Below, in pieces: positions 16,992 through 24,852 of a stretch of DNA of 64,000 nucleotides. Origin of the DNA: Proteobacteria bacterium SG_bin9 (GTDB lineage: Bacteria; Pseudomonadota; Alphaproteobacteria; Rhizobiales; Xanthobacteraceae); assembly GCA_002083525.1 (NCBI GenBank), contig LWDM01000074.1, positions 79,168 through 143,167 on the forward strand, read 5' to 3'. Positions within the stretch are counted from its first letter, which is position 1. Each line of letters opens with the position of its first letter. The notes below the pieces were generated by a model. That model made no database searches. It had not been told where the DNA came from and was given only the letters and a program-made list of their open reading frames with translations. A program made the translations under genes and the position numbers.

Positions 16992-17831
16992 ATGGCATCA
17001 GGACTTCGGCGTGGTTTGATCTGGATGTTTGCAGCCGCGGCTGTCGTGAGCGTTCCAGTTGTGGCGCTCGCGCAATCGGCCGATGCCGTGCTGTGCGATC
17101 GCGTCGCCGCCGATCCCAACGACCTGGAGAAGCCGGCCGACGTGAAGGGCGTCGCCAATATTCCGCAGGCGGATGTCTCCACCGCCATCAAGTTCTGCAA
17201 GACCGCCTCATCCGGCCCGCGCCGGATGATGTATCAGCTCGGCCGCGCGCACGCGGCGAGCGGGCAGATGAGCGAGGCGATCGCCGCCTACCGCCGCGCC
17301 GCCGACAAAGGCCACACCACCGCGATGGTCGAGCTCGGCGTCATCCTCGCCAACGGCACCGGCATCGCCAAAGACGAGGCGCAAGCGCGCAAGCTGTTCG
17401 AACGCGCGGCGGATGCGGGCAATCCGCGCGGCATCACCAATCTCGCAGTCCTCTCCGGCGGCAGCACCGGCGCCGACCCGGCCAAGACGCGCGCGCTGCT
17501 TGCGAAGGCGGCCGAGGGCAACTCGCCGGTCGCGCAATATCAGCTCGGCCTGATGTTTCAGGACGGCGTCGGCGGCGCCAAGGACGAGACGGCCGCGCGC
17601 GGCATGTTCGAGAAGGCGGCGGCGCAGGAGCATCCCGGCGCGCTCGAGCGGATGGGCGCGTATGCGCTGGCCGGCCGCGGCGGTCCGAAGGATACCGACG
17701 CCGCCAAGGCCTACTACCAGAAGTCCGCGGCGCTCGGGAACGACGACGCCAAGGCGGCGCTGAAGCGCGCCGAATGCTCGATCACCATCAAGGACAAGTC
17801 GGGCAAGCGCGTCACCGATCTCTGTTTCTGA
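16992..17831 (+). CDS. Secreted Sel1-repeat (SLR) protein
   Basis: A 279-residue protein with a signal peptide (1-28, ending VVALAQS) and about five Sel1-like helical repeats over residues 75-265, visible as AIAAYRRAADKGHTTAMVEL, AQARKLFERAADAGNPRGI, VAQYQLGLMFQDGVGGAKD and DAAKAYYQKSAALGNDDAK. SLR proteins are protein-binding scaffolds, often in the periplasm. The C-terminus has a Cys pair (ECSI and LCF). It lies five bases behind the MaoC gene, in one operon with MliC-like. A 14-bp tandem repeat spans its stop codon. Confidence 0.85.
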   Translation: MASGLRRGLIWMFAAAAVVSVPVVALAQSADAVLCDRVAADPNDLEKPADVKGVANIPQADVSTAIKFCKTASSGPRRMMYQLGRAHAASGQMSEAIAAYRRAADKGHTTAMVELGVILANGTGIAKDEAQARKLFERAADAGNPRGITNLAVLSGGSTGADPAKTRALLAKAAEGNSPVAQYQLGLMFQDGVGGAKDETAARGMFEKAAAQEHPGALERMGAYALAGRGGPKDTDAAKAYYQKSAALGNDDAKAALKRAECSITIKDKSGKRVTDLCF

Positions 17832-17851
17832 CGCAGCGTTTCTGACGCAGC
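17824..17851 (+). repeat. 14-bp exact tandem duplication across a stop codon
   Basis: GTTTCTGACGCAGC occurs twice head to tail (17824-17837, 17838-17851). The first copy contains the TGA stop (17829-17831) of the Sel1-repeat gene, so the duplication added a second, unused copy of the gene end. It looks like a recent slippage event. Confidence 0.85.
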
Positions 17852-17944
17852 GATCTGCGCGCTGTGCATATGCGGCGATCGGGTGCTTTCCCGGCCTGAC
17901 AATCTCCCGTAGATAATGCCGGAAAGGCAGGGAGATACCGTTCG

Positions 17945-18649
17945 TTGCTGAAGGGCTTCTACAAGTGTGAATACGGCTTTGTCGGCGACCGGCTGATGCG
18001 CAGCGTGATGTACGTCCACGAAGGCCGCATGCTGGGCGGCAATTCAGCCTTCGCCCATGACGGAACGTATCGCGAGGACAACGGCGAGATCGTCGCCGAG
18101 ATTGTCAGCCGCCGCCACACCGACGATCCCAACTACCAATCGCTGCTCGGTCAGGACACGGGCTCGATCGACGTGCGCGGGCGGCCGGACGGCCAGTTCA
18201 TCTATCGCTTCGAGGGCACGTCGCCGCAGATTCCGGGCGCGGTCTTCCGCTCGGTGATGACGCCGCTTGAGGAAGAGCCGATCCCCGCGGATGCGGTGGG
18301 CGAGGGCGGCATTCCGAACGGGCTCTATTCGGTTCACCTCCGCACGCTCGGTGTCGATGGCGATCTCAACGGCGTCATGCTGCTCAACGACGGCCGCATC
18401 CTCGGCGGCGATGCGTTCTTCTATTACCTTGGCACCTACACGTCATCGCATGGCCGCTGGAAGGGCCAGATCGTCAATCAGGAACACACACCGGCGAAGG
18501 GCGAGAACCCGGTGTTCGGCGGTCACGAGGTGGGGATCGGCTTTTCCGGCGCCTGCAGCGACACCGGCGCGGAGCTGGATGCGGCGGCGCTGGCCGGCAA
18601 GCGCAGCATCCGCCTGACGGCGGCGTTGAAGCTGTTGCGGCGAGTCTAG
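17945..18649 (+). CDS. GrlR-like protein with two tandem domains
   Basis: A 234-residue protein made of two related GrlR-like domains. Domain 1 (1-110) has MLKGFYKCEYGF, MYVHEGRMLGGNSAFAHDG and DTGSIDVRGRPDGQF. Domain 2 (121-230) has IPNGLYSVHLRTLG, GVMLLNDGRILGGDAFFYY, GRWKGQIVNQEHTP and PVFGGHEVGIGFSG, and is nearly a copy of the single-domain protein at 8791-9132. TTG at 17945 is the likely start: AGGGAG lies 11 bases upstream and the nearest upstream ATG is in another frame and soon stops. There is no signal peptide. Function unknown; a cytosolic ligand- or protein-binding role is possible. Confidence 0.75.
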   Translation: MLKGFYKCEYGFVGDRLMRSVMYVHEGRMLGGNSAFAHDGTYREDNGEIVAEIVSRRHTDDPNYQSLLGQDTGSIDVRGRPDGQFIYRFEGTSPQIPGAVFRSVMTPLEEEPIPADAVGEGGIPNGLYSVHLRTLGVDGDLNGVMLLNDGRILGGDAFFYYLGTYTSSHGRWKGQIVNQEHTPAKGENPVFGGHEVGIGFSGACSDTGAELDAAALAGKRSIRLTAALKLLRRV

Positions 18650-18660
18650 CCGCGGCCGCG

Positions 18661-19101
18661 TTACTTGATGGAGATGCTCATGCCGCTGAGGTCGAGATCG
18701 GCCTGAAGGCCGATCTGATCGCCTTTGAGCACCAGAACGACGCCGTTGGCGTTCTGCATCTGGATCGCGCGCGCGCCGCCGCCGACCGCGATGCCGGCGC
18801 CGATCGCCGTGTAGACGCCGTTGATGTCGTACGCATTGCGCAGGTTACGCACTTCACCGACCAGGTCGGTCATCGAGCCGCCGAACGTCAGTCCGGCACT
18901 GAGGCCGCTGATGTTGAGTGCGTGAATCTGGTCGCGGAAGCTCAGGATGCCGCTGCCGGCTTGTGCGCCGACGAACCATCCCGCCTTGAAGAACTTCAAC
19001 CGCACCGTGCCCGTGTCTGCTTGCGCCGGAACCGCCGCGAGGGCCGTGAGCGTCAAGGCGAGCACAGCGAACAGCGAAAGGCGGCGGGTGACAAAGCGCA
19101 T
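18661..19101 (-). CDS. Secreted glycine-rich beta protein (paralogue of 25352-25792)
   Basis: A 146-residue exported protein with a signal peptide (1-28, ending VPAQA). The mature part begins GTVRLKFFKAGWFVGAQAGS and continues with GSGILSF, ISGLSAGLTFGGS and a C-terminal GLQADLDLSGMSISI. It is clearly homologous to the protein at 25352-25792, sharing KAGW, GSG(I/T)L(S/T)F, GGLSxGLTFGGS and DLxGM positions. The family is not recognised. Its regular Gly spacing suggests a small beta barrel or sandwich in the periplasm or outer membrane. It has its own AAGGA ribosome site. Confidence 0.78.
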   Translation of the reverse strand: MRFVTRRLSLFAVLALTLTALAAVPAQADTGTVRLKFFKAGWFVGAQAGSGILSFRDQIHALNISGLSAGLTFGGSMTDLVGEVRNLRNAYDINGVYTAIGAGIAVGGGARAIQMQNANGVVLVLKGDQIGLQADLDLSGMSISIK

Positions 19102-19184
19102 GGGGGCATTCCTTCAGGAGAGCGTCGAGAGGGGCAACTCTGACAGGTCTCGGGCGGAGTCGCAACGCGGGCCGCCGGCGCACG

Positions 19185-20087
19185 TCACTCGATCACGGGC
19201 GGATCGGTTTTTCGCAAGGCGAGCGCCACCCCCGCAAGTGTCAGAATGACCGCGATGATTTCGCGCGGTCCGAGCGGTTCACCGACCGTCAGCGCGCCGG
19301 CAATGACGCCGATCACCGGCACCGCCAGCGTGGCCATGGCGGCTGTGGTCGAGGGCAAGCGGCGCAGCGCCGCGAACCAGGCAAGATAGCAGAGCGCCAT
19401 CGGCACGAACGTCATGTAAATCAGCACGGCCCAGCCCGGTCCGGTCAGCGCGCCGAGGTTCGGCTGTTCGAACAGCCAGCCGAACACGACCATCGGCAGA
19501 CATCCGAGCCCGACCTGCCAGGCCGCGAGCGGAACCGGCGTCAGCGGCAGCGGCGTTTTCAGCAGCACCGCCCCGAGCGCGAACAGGATCGCGGCGGCGA
19601 GCGCAAGCGCCATGCCGATGCTCTTGTTCGGCGTCAGCGCAAAGCCGTGGCCGCTGAACAGCACCAGCAGGCCGCCGATGCCGAGCGCGATCGAGGCGAG
19701 GCTTCGCCATGTCGGCCGTTCGCCGAGCACCGGCCACGCAAAGATCATCACCCAGATCGGCATGGTGTAGGCGAGCAGCGAGCCTTCGCCGATCGACAGA
19801 TGCTTCATGGCGATGGTGCCGAAGCCCATCCATGCAAACACGTTGGTGAAGGCGGCAAACGCAAGCGGCAGGTAAACACTCTTCGGTACATGCAGGCTTT
19901 CGCGGCGTATCCGCGCGATGGCGGCAAGCAGCAGGGCCGCGACGACGCCGGCGACGCCGCGCGAGAACAGCGGCGGCCATTCGCGCAGCAGGAACTTGAT
20001 CGCAGGCCAGTTCAGCGCCCAGCCGAAGATGGTGATACTAAGCAGGAGAAATCCCGTGATACGGGTGTCGCGCGCGGCGGGAAGCAT
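19185..20087 (-). CDS. DMT superfamily EamA transporter
   Basis: A 300-residue membrane protein with ten predicted helices in two EamA halves, the standard layout of drug/metabolite exporters such as RhaT/YdcZ relatives. The opening FGWALNWPAIKFLLREWPPL is closely similar to the two tandem EamA proteins at 35056-35955 and 35980-36882. Export of amino acids or other small metabolites is likely, substrate unknown. The ATG at 20087 follows AGAGGTGG. It is downstream of nothing else on its strand, so it is probably monocistronic. Confidence 0.88.
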   Translation of the reverse strand: MLPAARDTRITGFLLLSITIFGWALNWPAIKFLLREWPPLFSRGVAGVVAALLLAAIARIRRESLHVPKSVYLPLAFAAFTNVFAWMGFGTIAMKHLSIGEGSLLAYTMPIWVMIFAWPVLGERPTWRSLASIALGIGGLLVLFSGHGFALTPNKSIGMALALAAAILFALGAVLLKTPLPLTPVPLAAWQVGLGCLPMVVFGWLFEQPNLGALTGPGWAVLIYMTFVPMALCYLAWFAALRRLPSTTAAMATLAVPVIGVIAGALTVGEPLGPREIIAVILTLAGVALALRKTDPPVIE

Positions 20088-20313
20088 GGAACCACCTCTA
20101 GCGCGGATTCGGCCTGCATTTCTGCGGGTTGGGCATGAGCGGGCCGGGGCCAGGGCCGGCCACGGTTCCGCCCCGACTTAATCAGCATTTAACGAAAACT
20201 CGCCTTAATGACGCTCCGTGCCTTTGCGAGATGCTCCCGGGCCAAGAACAGGCTTGTGGGACAACTTGCGGGGTGCGCGCGTGATCGTGTGTCTGTGTGT
20301 GGCGTAAAAGCGT

Positions 20314-21459
20314 ATGAGTTCCAGTCAGCGTGCGCTGAAAGCGTCCCATGCTGTCCGCCCGAGCGGCCATTCAGCAACTTTTCTCAGCATCCGGAGTCTG
20401 ATCGCAGGCGCGGCCTTGGCAGGACTTCTGCTGGTCGGCAGCCGCCTTGTGTCCGACGCCACCACCCTCGATGGCGAAGCGGCGGAACACGCCCGGATCT
20501 TTGTCGCCCATCGCTCCAATTTCACCGAACGTTTCAAATCCAGCGAGCGTATCGAGATCGCTTCCTTCAAGGACCGTTTCCAGCCTGCGATCGATGAGCC
20601 GCTTGGCAAGCCGCCGCAGGCCGTCCTCGGCGGGCAGGTGGCGTGGTTCGATCCGTCCTATTCCTTCGGTCCGTCGCCGGCCGCCCTCGCACGGCCGCCG
20701 GTCAGCGTTGCCGCCACCAAGCCAAACGTTCAGCAGGTGGCGGTGCAGCCGAAGCCTCCGACGGCCAAGCCGGTTGAAGTCGCTGCCTTGCCGTCCGCGT
20801 CCGCGCCGGCGCGCGAGGTTGCTGTTGCCACCGCGCCGGCAAATCCGGCGAAGCCCGACGTGCGCGGTCCGCGCGGCCGCGCCGCCTACAGCCACGATGC
20901 ACTTGTCCGCAAGGCGAAGGCGGTTCTGCTGGCGCAGGCGAAGGCCGGCAGGCCATCGTGGTTCGACAAGTTGTTCAACAAGGAGCCCGAGCACACGCCG
21001 GTTCTGGCGTATGCCAGTGCGGACACGTCCGACGTGACGGGTTCGGTGGGCACCGCAAGCGAGTCGAGTCCGCTCGATCGCTACACCGCCGTCTACGACA
21101 TCATCGGCAAGACGGTGTACATGCCCGACGGTTCGAAGCTCGAAGCGCATTCGGGCCTCGGTCCGAAGATGGACAAGCCGGCCTATGCGCATGTGAAGAT
21201 GCACGGCGTGACGCCGCCGCATGTCTACGACATCACCCCGCGCGAGGCGCTGTTCCACGGCGTCGCGGCGTTGCGTCTGACGCCGCTCGGCGGCGCGGGC
21301 GCAATCCACAATCGCACCGGACTGCTCGCGCACACCTACATGCTCGGCCCGAACGGCGACTCGAACGGCTGCGTCTCGTTCAAGGATTACGACCGCTTCC
21401 TGCAGGCCTACCGCAACGGCCAGGTGAAGCGCCTCGTCGTCGTCGCCAGCATGGACTGA
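20314..21459 (+). CDS. DUF2778 (Tlde1-like L,D-transpeptidase) domain protein
   Basis: A 381-residue protein. A membrane anchor at about 26-46 is followed by a Pro/Ala-rich periplasmic linker (100-190), then a C-terminal DUF2778 domain (250-375) with AIHNRTG (H332) and GDSNGCVS (Cys353). These are the His and Cys of the L,D-transpeptidase-like fold seen in Tlde1 peptidoglycan-cutting effectors. In alphaproteobacteria such membrane-anchored versions are common and probably act on the cell's own wall. No type VI gene or immunity gene is adjacent. A perfect hairpin follows the stop. Confidence 0.85.
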   Translation: MSSSQRALKASHAVRPSGHSATFLSIRSLIAGAALAGLLLVGSRLVSDATTLDGEAAEHARIFVAHRSNFTERFKSSERIEIASFKDRFQPAIDEPLGKPPQAVLGGQVAWFDPSYSFGPSPAALARPPVSVAATKPNVQQVAVQPKPPTAKPVEVAALPSASAPAREVAVATAPANPAKPDVRGPRGRAAYSHDALVRKAKAVLLAQAKAGRPSWFDKLFNKEPEHTPVLAYASADTSDVTGSVGTASESSPLDRYTAVYDIIGKTVYMPDGSKLEAHSGLGPKMDKPAYAHVKMHGVTPPHVYDITPREALFHGVAALRLTPLGGAGAIHNRTGLLAHTYMLGPNGDSNGCVSFKDYDRFLQAYRNGQVKRLVVVASMD

Positions 21460-21466
21460 GCTGCAC

Positions 21467-21496
21467 GATCACCGGCGGCGCGAGCCGCCGGTGATC
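21467..21496. terminator. Terminator-like hairpin between convergent genes
   Basis: A perfect 13-bp inverted repeat (GATCACCGGCGGC / GCCGCCGGTGATC) with a GCGA loop lies between the convergent DUF2778 and hydrolase genes. The T-tract is weak on both strands, so termination strength is uncertain. Confidence 0.6.
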
Positions 21497-21508
21497 GCCA
21501 AATCCTTA

Positions 21509-22558
21509 TCAGAACCGATCGGCGTCGATCACGGCTTGAGCAAACGCCTGCGGCGCTTCCTGCGGCAAGTTGTGGCCGATGCCGCCGGTGATCAGCCGGT
21601 GTTCGTACTTGCCGGAAAACTTCTTGGCATAGGCCTTCGGATCCGGATGCGGCGCGCCGTTGGCGTCGCCTTCCAGCGTAATCGTCGGCACCGCGATCGC
21701 CGGAGCCTGAGCGAGGCGCTCCTCGAGCGCGTCGTATTTGGCTTCGCCATCTGCGGCGCTAATGCGCCAGCGATAGTTGTGGATCGTGATCGCGACATGG
21801 TCGGGATTGTCGAAGGCGCGCGCGCTGCGGGCGAACGTCGCGTCGTCGAATGCCCAGGTCGGCGAGGCCGTCTGCCAGATCAGCTTGGCAAATTCGAGCG
21901 TGTTCTGCGCGTAGCCGGCGCGGCCGCGCTCGGTGGCGAAGTAGAACTGATACCACCATGACAGCTCGGCCTTCGGCGGCAGCGGCTTCTTGTTCACCTC
22001 GCGGCTGCCGATCAGGTAGCCACTGACCGAAACCAGCGCCTTCACACGCTCGGGCCAGATCGCGGCCAGAATGTTGGCGGTGCGCGCGCCCCAGTCGTAA
22101 CCGGCGACGACGGCCTTTTCGATCTTCAACGCATCCATCAGCGCGATGATGTCGGAGGCGAGTGCAGCCTGCTGGCCGTTGCGCGGCGTATCGTTCGAGA
22201 GGAAGCGCGTGGTGCCGTAGCCGCGCAGATAGGGGACGATCACGCGGTAACCGGCGTCCGCCAGGATCGGCGCGACGTCGGCGAAACTGTCGATGTCATA
22301 GGGCCAGCCGTGCAGCAACAGCACGACCGGGCCGTTGGCCGGTCCGGCCTCGGCATAGCCGACGTTGAGCACGCCGGCGTCGATCTGCTTCAGCGCCGCG
22401 AAAGGCGGATGCGTCCCCGGCTTGACCGCGCGCACGGTTTTGCTGGTCGCGGCGGCTGCGCCGGTGGACGTCAGCGTCGTGAACTGGCTCGCGAGGAAGG
22501 CGAGGGCGGTATTGCCGAGCAAGCGGCGGCGGGTGGGGGTTGGGGCTGCGGCGATCAT
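21509..22558 (-). CDS. Alpha/beta hydrolase (epoxide hydrolase-like), Tat-exported
   Basis: A 349-residue protein with a twin-arginine signal (PTRRRLLGNTALAFLASQF, residues 8-26). The hydrolase domain has LLHGWPYDID (oxyanion hole, 82-91), the nucleophile elbow GYDWGA with Asp155, and a terminal catalytic histidine in GGIGHNLP (H329). An Asp nucleophile points to epoxide hydrolase or haloalkane dehalogenase chemistry. The ATG at 22558 follows a GGAG site; the frame runs a few codons further without a site. It is followed on the same strand by nothing and preceded, with a gap of about 70 bases, by ohr. Confidence 0.87.
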   Translation of the reverse strand: MIAAAPTPTRRRLLGNTALAFLASQFTTLTSTGAAAATSKTVRAVKPGTHPPFAALKQIDAGVLNVGYAEAGPANGPVVLLLHGWPYDIDSFADVAPILADAGYRVIVPYLRGYGTTRFLSNDTPRNGQQAALASDIIALMDALKIEKAVVAGYDWGARTANILAAIWPERVKALVSVSGYLIGSREVNKKPLPPKAELSWWYQFYFATERGRAGYAQNTLEFAKLIWQTASPTWAFDDATFARSARAFDNPDHVAITIHNYRWRISAADGEAKYDALEERLAQAPAIAVPTITLEGDANGAPHPDPKAYAKKFSGKYEHRLITGGIGHNLPQEAPQAFAQAVIDADRF

Positions 22559-22631
22559 GGTCAGTCTCCGGAAACAGGCGGGCATCGCGGGCCGGCCTGC
22601 AGGGGGTGCAGGCCGGCGCCGGTCGCGACGG

Positions 22632-23051
22632 TTAGACGAGCGTCAGTTCGACATTGATGTTGCCGCGACTCATCTTCGAATACGGACAGGTCTGATGCGC
22701 CGCATCGACGATGGCCTGGGCGACACCGCGGTCAACGCCGGGCAGGCTGACGTTGAGGCGAGCTTGCAGGAAGTACTGGTTGTCGGCGGTGCCGAGATCG
22801 ACTTCGGTGTCGACCGCAGTATCGGCTGGCAGCTTCACCCGCAGCTGCGCGGCGGCGATGCCCATCGCGCCGATGAAGCAGGCGGACCAGCCGGCGGCGA
22901 ACAGCTGCTCGGGGTTGGTGCCGATGCCGGCCGAACCGGGCGCGGAGAGCGCGATGTCGAGACGGCCGTCGGACGACTTGGATGCGCCGGTGCGGCCGCC
23001 GGTGGTGTGGGTCTTGGCGGTATAGAGGACTTTCTCGATCTGCGTGGCCAT
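22632..23051 (-). CDS. ohr: Organic hydroperoxide resistance protein Ohr (copy 1)
   Basis: A 139-residue thiol peroxidase of the Ohr/OsmC family, reducing organic hydroperoxides and peroxynitrite using lipoyl partners. All key residues are present: Arg20, Glu49, the peroxidatic Cys58 in GWSACF and the resolving Cys122 in TCPYSK. It is divergent from a MarR-type regulator gene (23200-23646) with two CCGATT-type operators between them. A second Ohr is at 27512-27937. Confidence 0.93.
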   Translation of the reverse strand: MATQIEKVLYTAKTHTTGGRTGASKSSDGRLDIALSAPGSAGIGTNPEQLFAAGWSACFIGAMGIAAAQLRVKLPADTAVDTEVDLGTADNQYFLQARLNVSLPGVDRGVAQAIVDAAHQTCPYSKMSRGNINVELTLV

Positions 23052-23076
23052 GGTGGCCTCCTGTTCACGTTCGTAC

Positions 23077-23143
23077 CCGATTAAATCGGATGCGATCTAA
23101 ATAATCGGACCGCCGGCGATGTCAACGCTTCCGATTTGATCGG
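23077..23143. promoter_or_regulatory. OhrR operators and ohr promoter (locus 1)
   Basis: Two 13-bp near-identical boxes lie in the divergent ohr-ohrR gap: CCGATTAAATCGG (23077-23089, perfect palindrome) and CCGATTTGATCGG (23131-23143). They start exactly 54 bases apart. Read toward ohr, TTGACA (complement of 23120-23125) and TATTTA (complement of 23098-23103) form a promoter with a 16-base spacer: one box abuts the -35 side and the other covers the region just past -10. The second box also sits upstream of a TATATATA stretch usable as the ohrR -10. The layout and boxes recur at 27407-27473. Confidence 0.8.
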
Positions 23144-23199
23144 ATGCGATATATATAGTGTCCGATAGATCACGTTGCCGTGTGCGGGAGGTGGCTCCG

Positions 23200-23646
23200 A
23201 TGACAGCCAGACGCAAGGATCCGAAGCTGGCGGATTTTCTTTGTTTTGCAATTTATTCGGCCAATTTGGCCTATGGGCGCGCCTACAAGCCGATCCTCGA
23301 GGAACTGGGTCTGACCTACACCCAGTACATCGCCATCGTTGCGCTGTGGGACGAGGACAACCAGACCGTCGGCAGTCTCGGCGACAAGCTGTTCCTCGAA
23401 TCCAACACGCTGACGCCGATCCTGAAGAAGCTCGAGGAACTCGGCTACGTGCACCGGCGGCGCGATCCGAAGGACGAGCGGCAGGTGGTCGTCGGCCTCA
23501 CCGACGCGGGCCGCAAGCTGCGCCAGAAAGCGATGCCGATGAATCTCGTCAAGGAGACGGGGCTGTCGCCGGCGGATTTCGCGGCGATGCAGAAGGGTGT
23601 CGTGCGGCTGCGTGACAATCTGGTGAAAGCATCGCAGAAGCGCTGA
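23200..23646 (+). CDS. ohrR: MarR-family organic peroxide sensor OhrR (copy 1)
   Basis: A 148-residue winged-helix regulator. The redox-sensing N-terminal cysteine is Cys15 in DFLCFAIYSANLAYGRAY, the one-Cys hallmark of OhrR. The DNA-binding part includes SLGDKLFLESNTLTPILKKL and the wing HRRRDPKDERQVVV. Oxidation of this cysteine by organic peroxide releases the repressor from its operator. The start at 23200 follows GGGAGG; upstream codons in frame lack a site. It is divergent from ohr. Confidence 0.92.
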   Translation: MTARRKDPKLADFLCFAIYSANLAYGRAYKPILEELGLTYTQYIAIVALWDEDNQTVGSLGDKLFLESNTLTPILKKLEELGYVHRRRDPKDERQVVVGLTDAGRKLRQKAMPMNLVKETGLSPADFAAMQKGVVRLRDNLVKASQKR

Positions 23647-23743
23647 GCGTTCCTGCGGCACGTTGTGCGCTGCGCGTGGCGGCTGCTTGCCAGCGCGCGG
23701 CATTCGGCTACGCTCGCGGTGTCAAAACACCGGGAGGACTGTC

Positions 23744-23965
23744 ATGAAACGCTTCGTGCTTGCCGCTACGCTCAGTCTGTTTGCCGCATCGTCCGCGTTC
23801 GCCGCCACCTGCACCGCCACGGGAAGCGACGGCAAGGCGCTCGCCGGTGCCGCGAAGACCGCGCACATGAAGAAGTGCTGCGAGGACAACGCCAAGAGCG
23901 CCGACGGCAAGGCGCTTGCGGGCGCCGCCAAGGACAGCTTCATCAAGAAGTGCACCGCCGGCTAA
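23744..23965 (+). CDS. PsiF-repeat small secreted protein
   Basis: A 73-residue exported protein with signal peptide MKRFVLAATLSLFAASSAFA (1-20) and two tandem PsiF-type repeats: one around DGKALAGAAKTAHMKKCC, the second around DGKALAGAAKDSFIKKC. PsiF was named for phosphate-starvation induction in E. coli, but no Pho box was seen here. The near-identical repeats with Lys-Cys ends suggest disulfide-linked helices. The start follows GGGAGG. A palindromic repeat that could end the transcript follows within 10 bases of the stop. Confidence 0.82.
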   Translation: MKRFVLAATLSLFAASSAFAATCTATGSDGKALAGAAKTAHMKKCCEDNAKSADGKALAGAAKDSFIKKCTAG

Positions 23966-23973
23966 GGCGATCC

Positions 23974-24031
23974 ATAGCGTTTTCGAGCGAAGTGGAATCC
24001 GGTTCGCGTTAAGAAAACGCGTCAAAAAACA
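23974..24031. repeat. Extragenic palindromic repeat
   Basis: An interrupted palindrome with arms GCGTTTTC (23977-23984) and GAAAACGC (24013-24020), and inner pairing GCGAA/TTCGC, followed by an A-rich GTCAAAAAAC. It matches a type widely found between genes in Bradyrhizobium-like genomes (from memory). It lies between the convergent PsiF-like gene and the ModA-like gene and may act as a two-way terminator. Confidence 0.6.
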
Positions 24032-24034
24032 AGC

Positions 24035-24805
24035 TCAAGGCACGGCGCCGAACCCGGCGTCGCGCCACACTTTGCGATTGTCGTCCGATGCGAGGAAGCG
24101 GATCAGCGCCTGCGCTGGCTCCGCGACCTGCGTCTGTGCGTGCGTGGCGCCGGCATAGATCAGATTGAGCTGCAACGCTTCGGGCAGGGGCCCGAGCTGC
24201 GCCACGCCCTTTACATGCACGACCTCGCTCGACGGATAGACGCCGATCTCGGCTTTGCCGTCGGCGACCATTTCCGCGCCGCCTTCGAGCGCCGGGCGGT
24301 ACGTCACCTTCTTCTCGACCTCGGCGGCGATGTTCAGCTTCGCCACCACCTGCGCCATGTGCGCGCCAGAGGGCGTCGCCGTCGGCGTCGAGTAGACGAT
24401 CGAGCGCGCGGCGAGAAACGCCTCGCGGAATTTCTCCGGCGTCGAGATATCCGGCTTGGCCGCACCGTCCTTCACGATGGCGATGAGATTCAGCGTACCG
24501 AAGCGCGACATGCTCGCGCCGTTCAGCTTCTGCTCGCTCGCGAGCGCTGCGATCGCCGTCGTCGGCATGATCGCGACGTCGGGCGCGGCTTCGCCCTTGC
24601 TGATGCGCTCGCGCAGCGCCGCGATCAGGACGTAGTCGAGCTTCACGGTGTGCCCGGTCGCCGCTTCGAAGCGCGGGATCAGCTGCGTCAGCACTTCCTT
24701 TGGCGCGCCGCCGCTCATGACGCGGATCTCGGCGGTGGAGGCGGGTGAGGTGACGGCCATGGCGATGAGGAGGGCGAGAGGGATGCGGGGCGAGTTACTG
24801 AGCAT
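24035..24805 (-). CDS. ModA-like periplasmic substrate-binding protein
   Basis: A 256-residue exported protein. After the signal peptide (1-24, ending ASTAE) it has the type II binding-protein core seen in molybdate-binding ModA relatives: IRVMSGGAPKEVLTQLIPRF, AAPDVAIMPTTAI, SIVYSTPTATPSGAHMAQVV and KAEIGVYPSSEVV. No ABC permease or ATPase is nearby, so it is an orphan and may bind an organic or oxyanion ligand. The start at 24805 was chosen because the signal peptide begins there; the ribosome site is weak. Confidence 0.82.
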   Translation of the reverse strand: MLSNSPRIPLALLIAMAVTSPASTAEIRVMSGGAPKEVLTQLIPRFEAATGHTVKLDYVLIAALRERISKGEAAPDVAIMPTTAIAALASEQKLNGASMSRFGTLNLIAIVKDGAAKPDISTPEKFREAFLAARSIVYSTPTATPSGAHMAQVVAKLNIAAEVEKKVTYRPALEGGAEMVADGKAEIGVYPSSEVVHVKGVAQLGPLPEALQLNLIYAGATHAQTQVAEPAQALIRFLASDDNRKVWRDAGFGAVP

Positions 24806-24852
24806 GGCGGCATTTACGCCGCCGATGATGACCGTGTCGAGACACGGCTTCG

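Noticed and set aside
18661..19101. EipA/DUF1134 family assignment
   Set aside because: Length and motifs do not match what I recall of EipA; only a general secreted Gly-rich character is shared.
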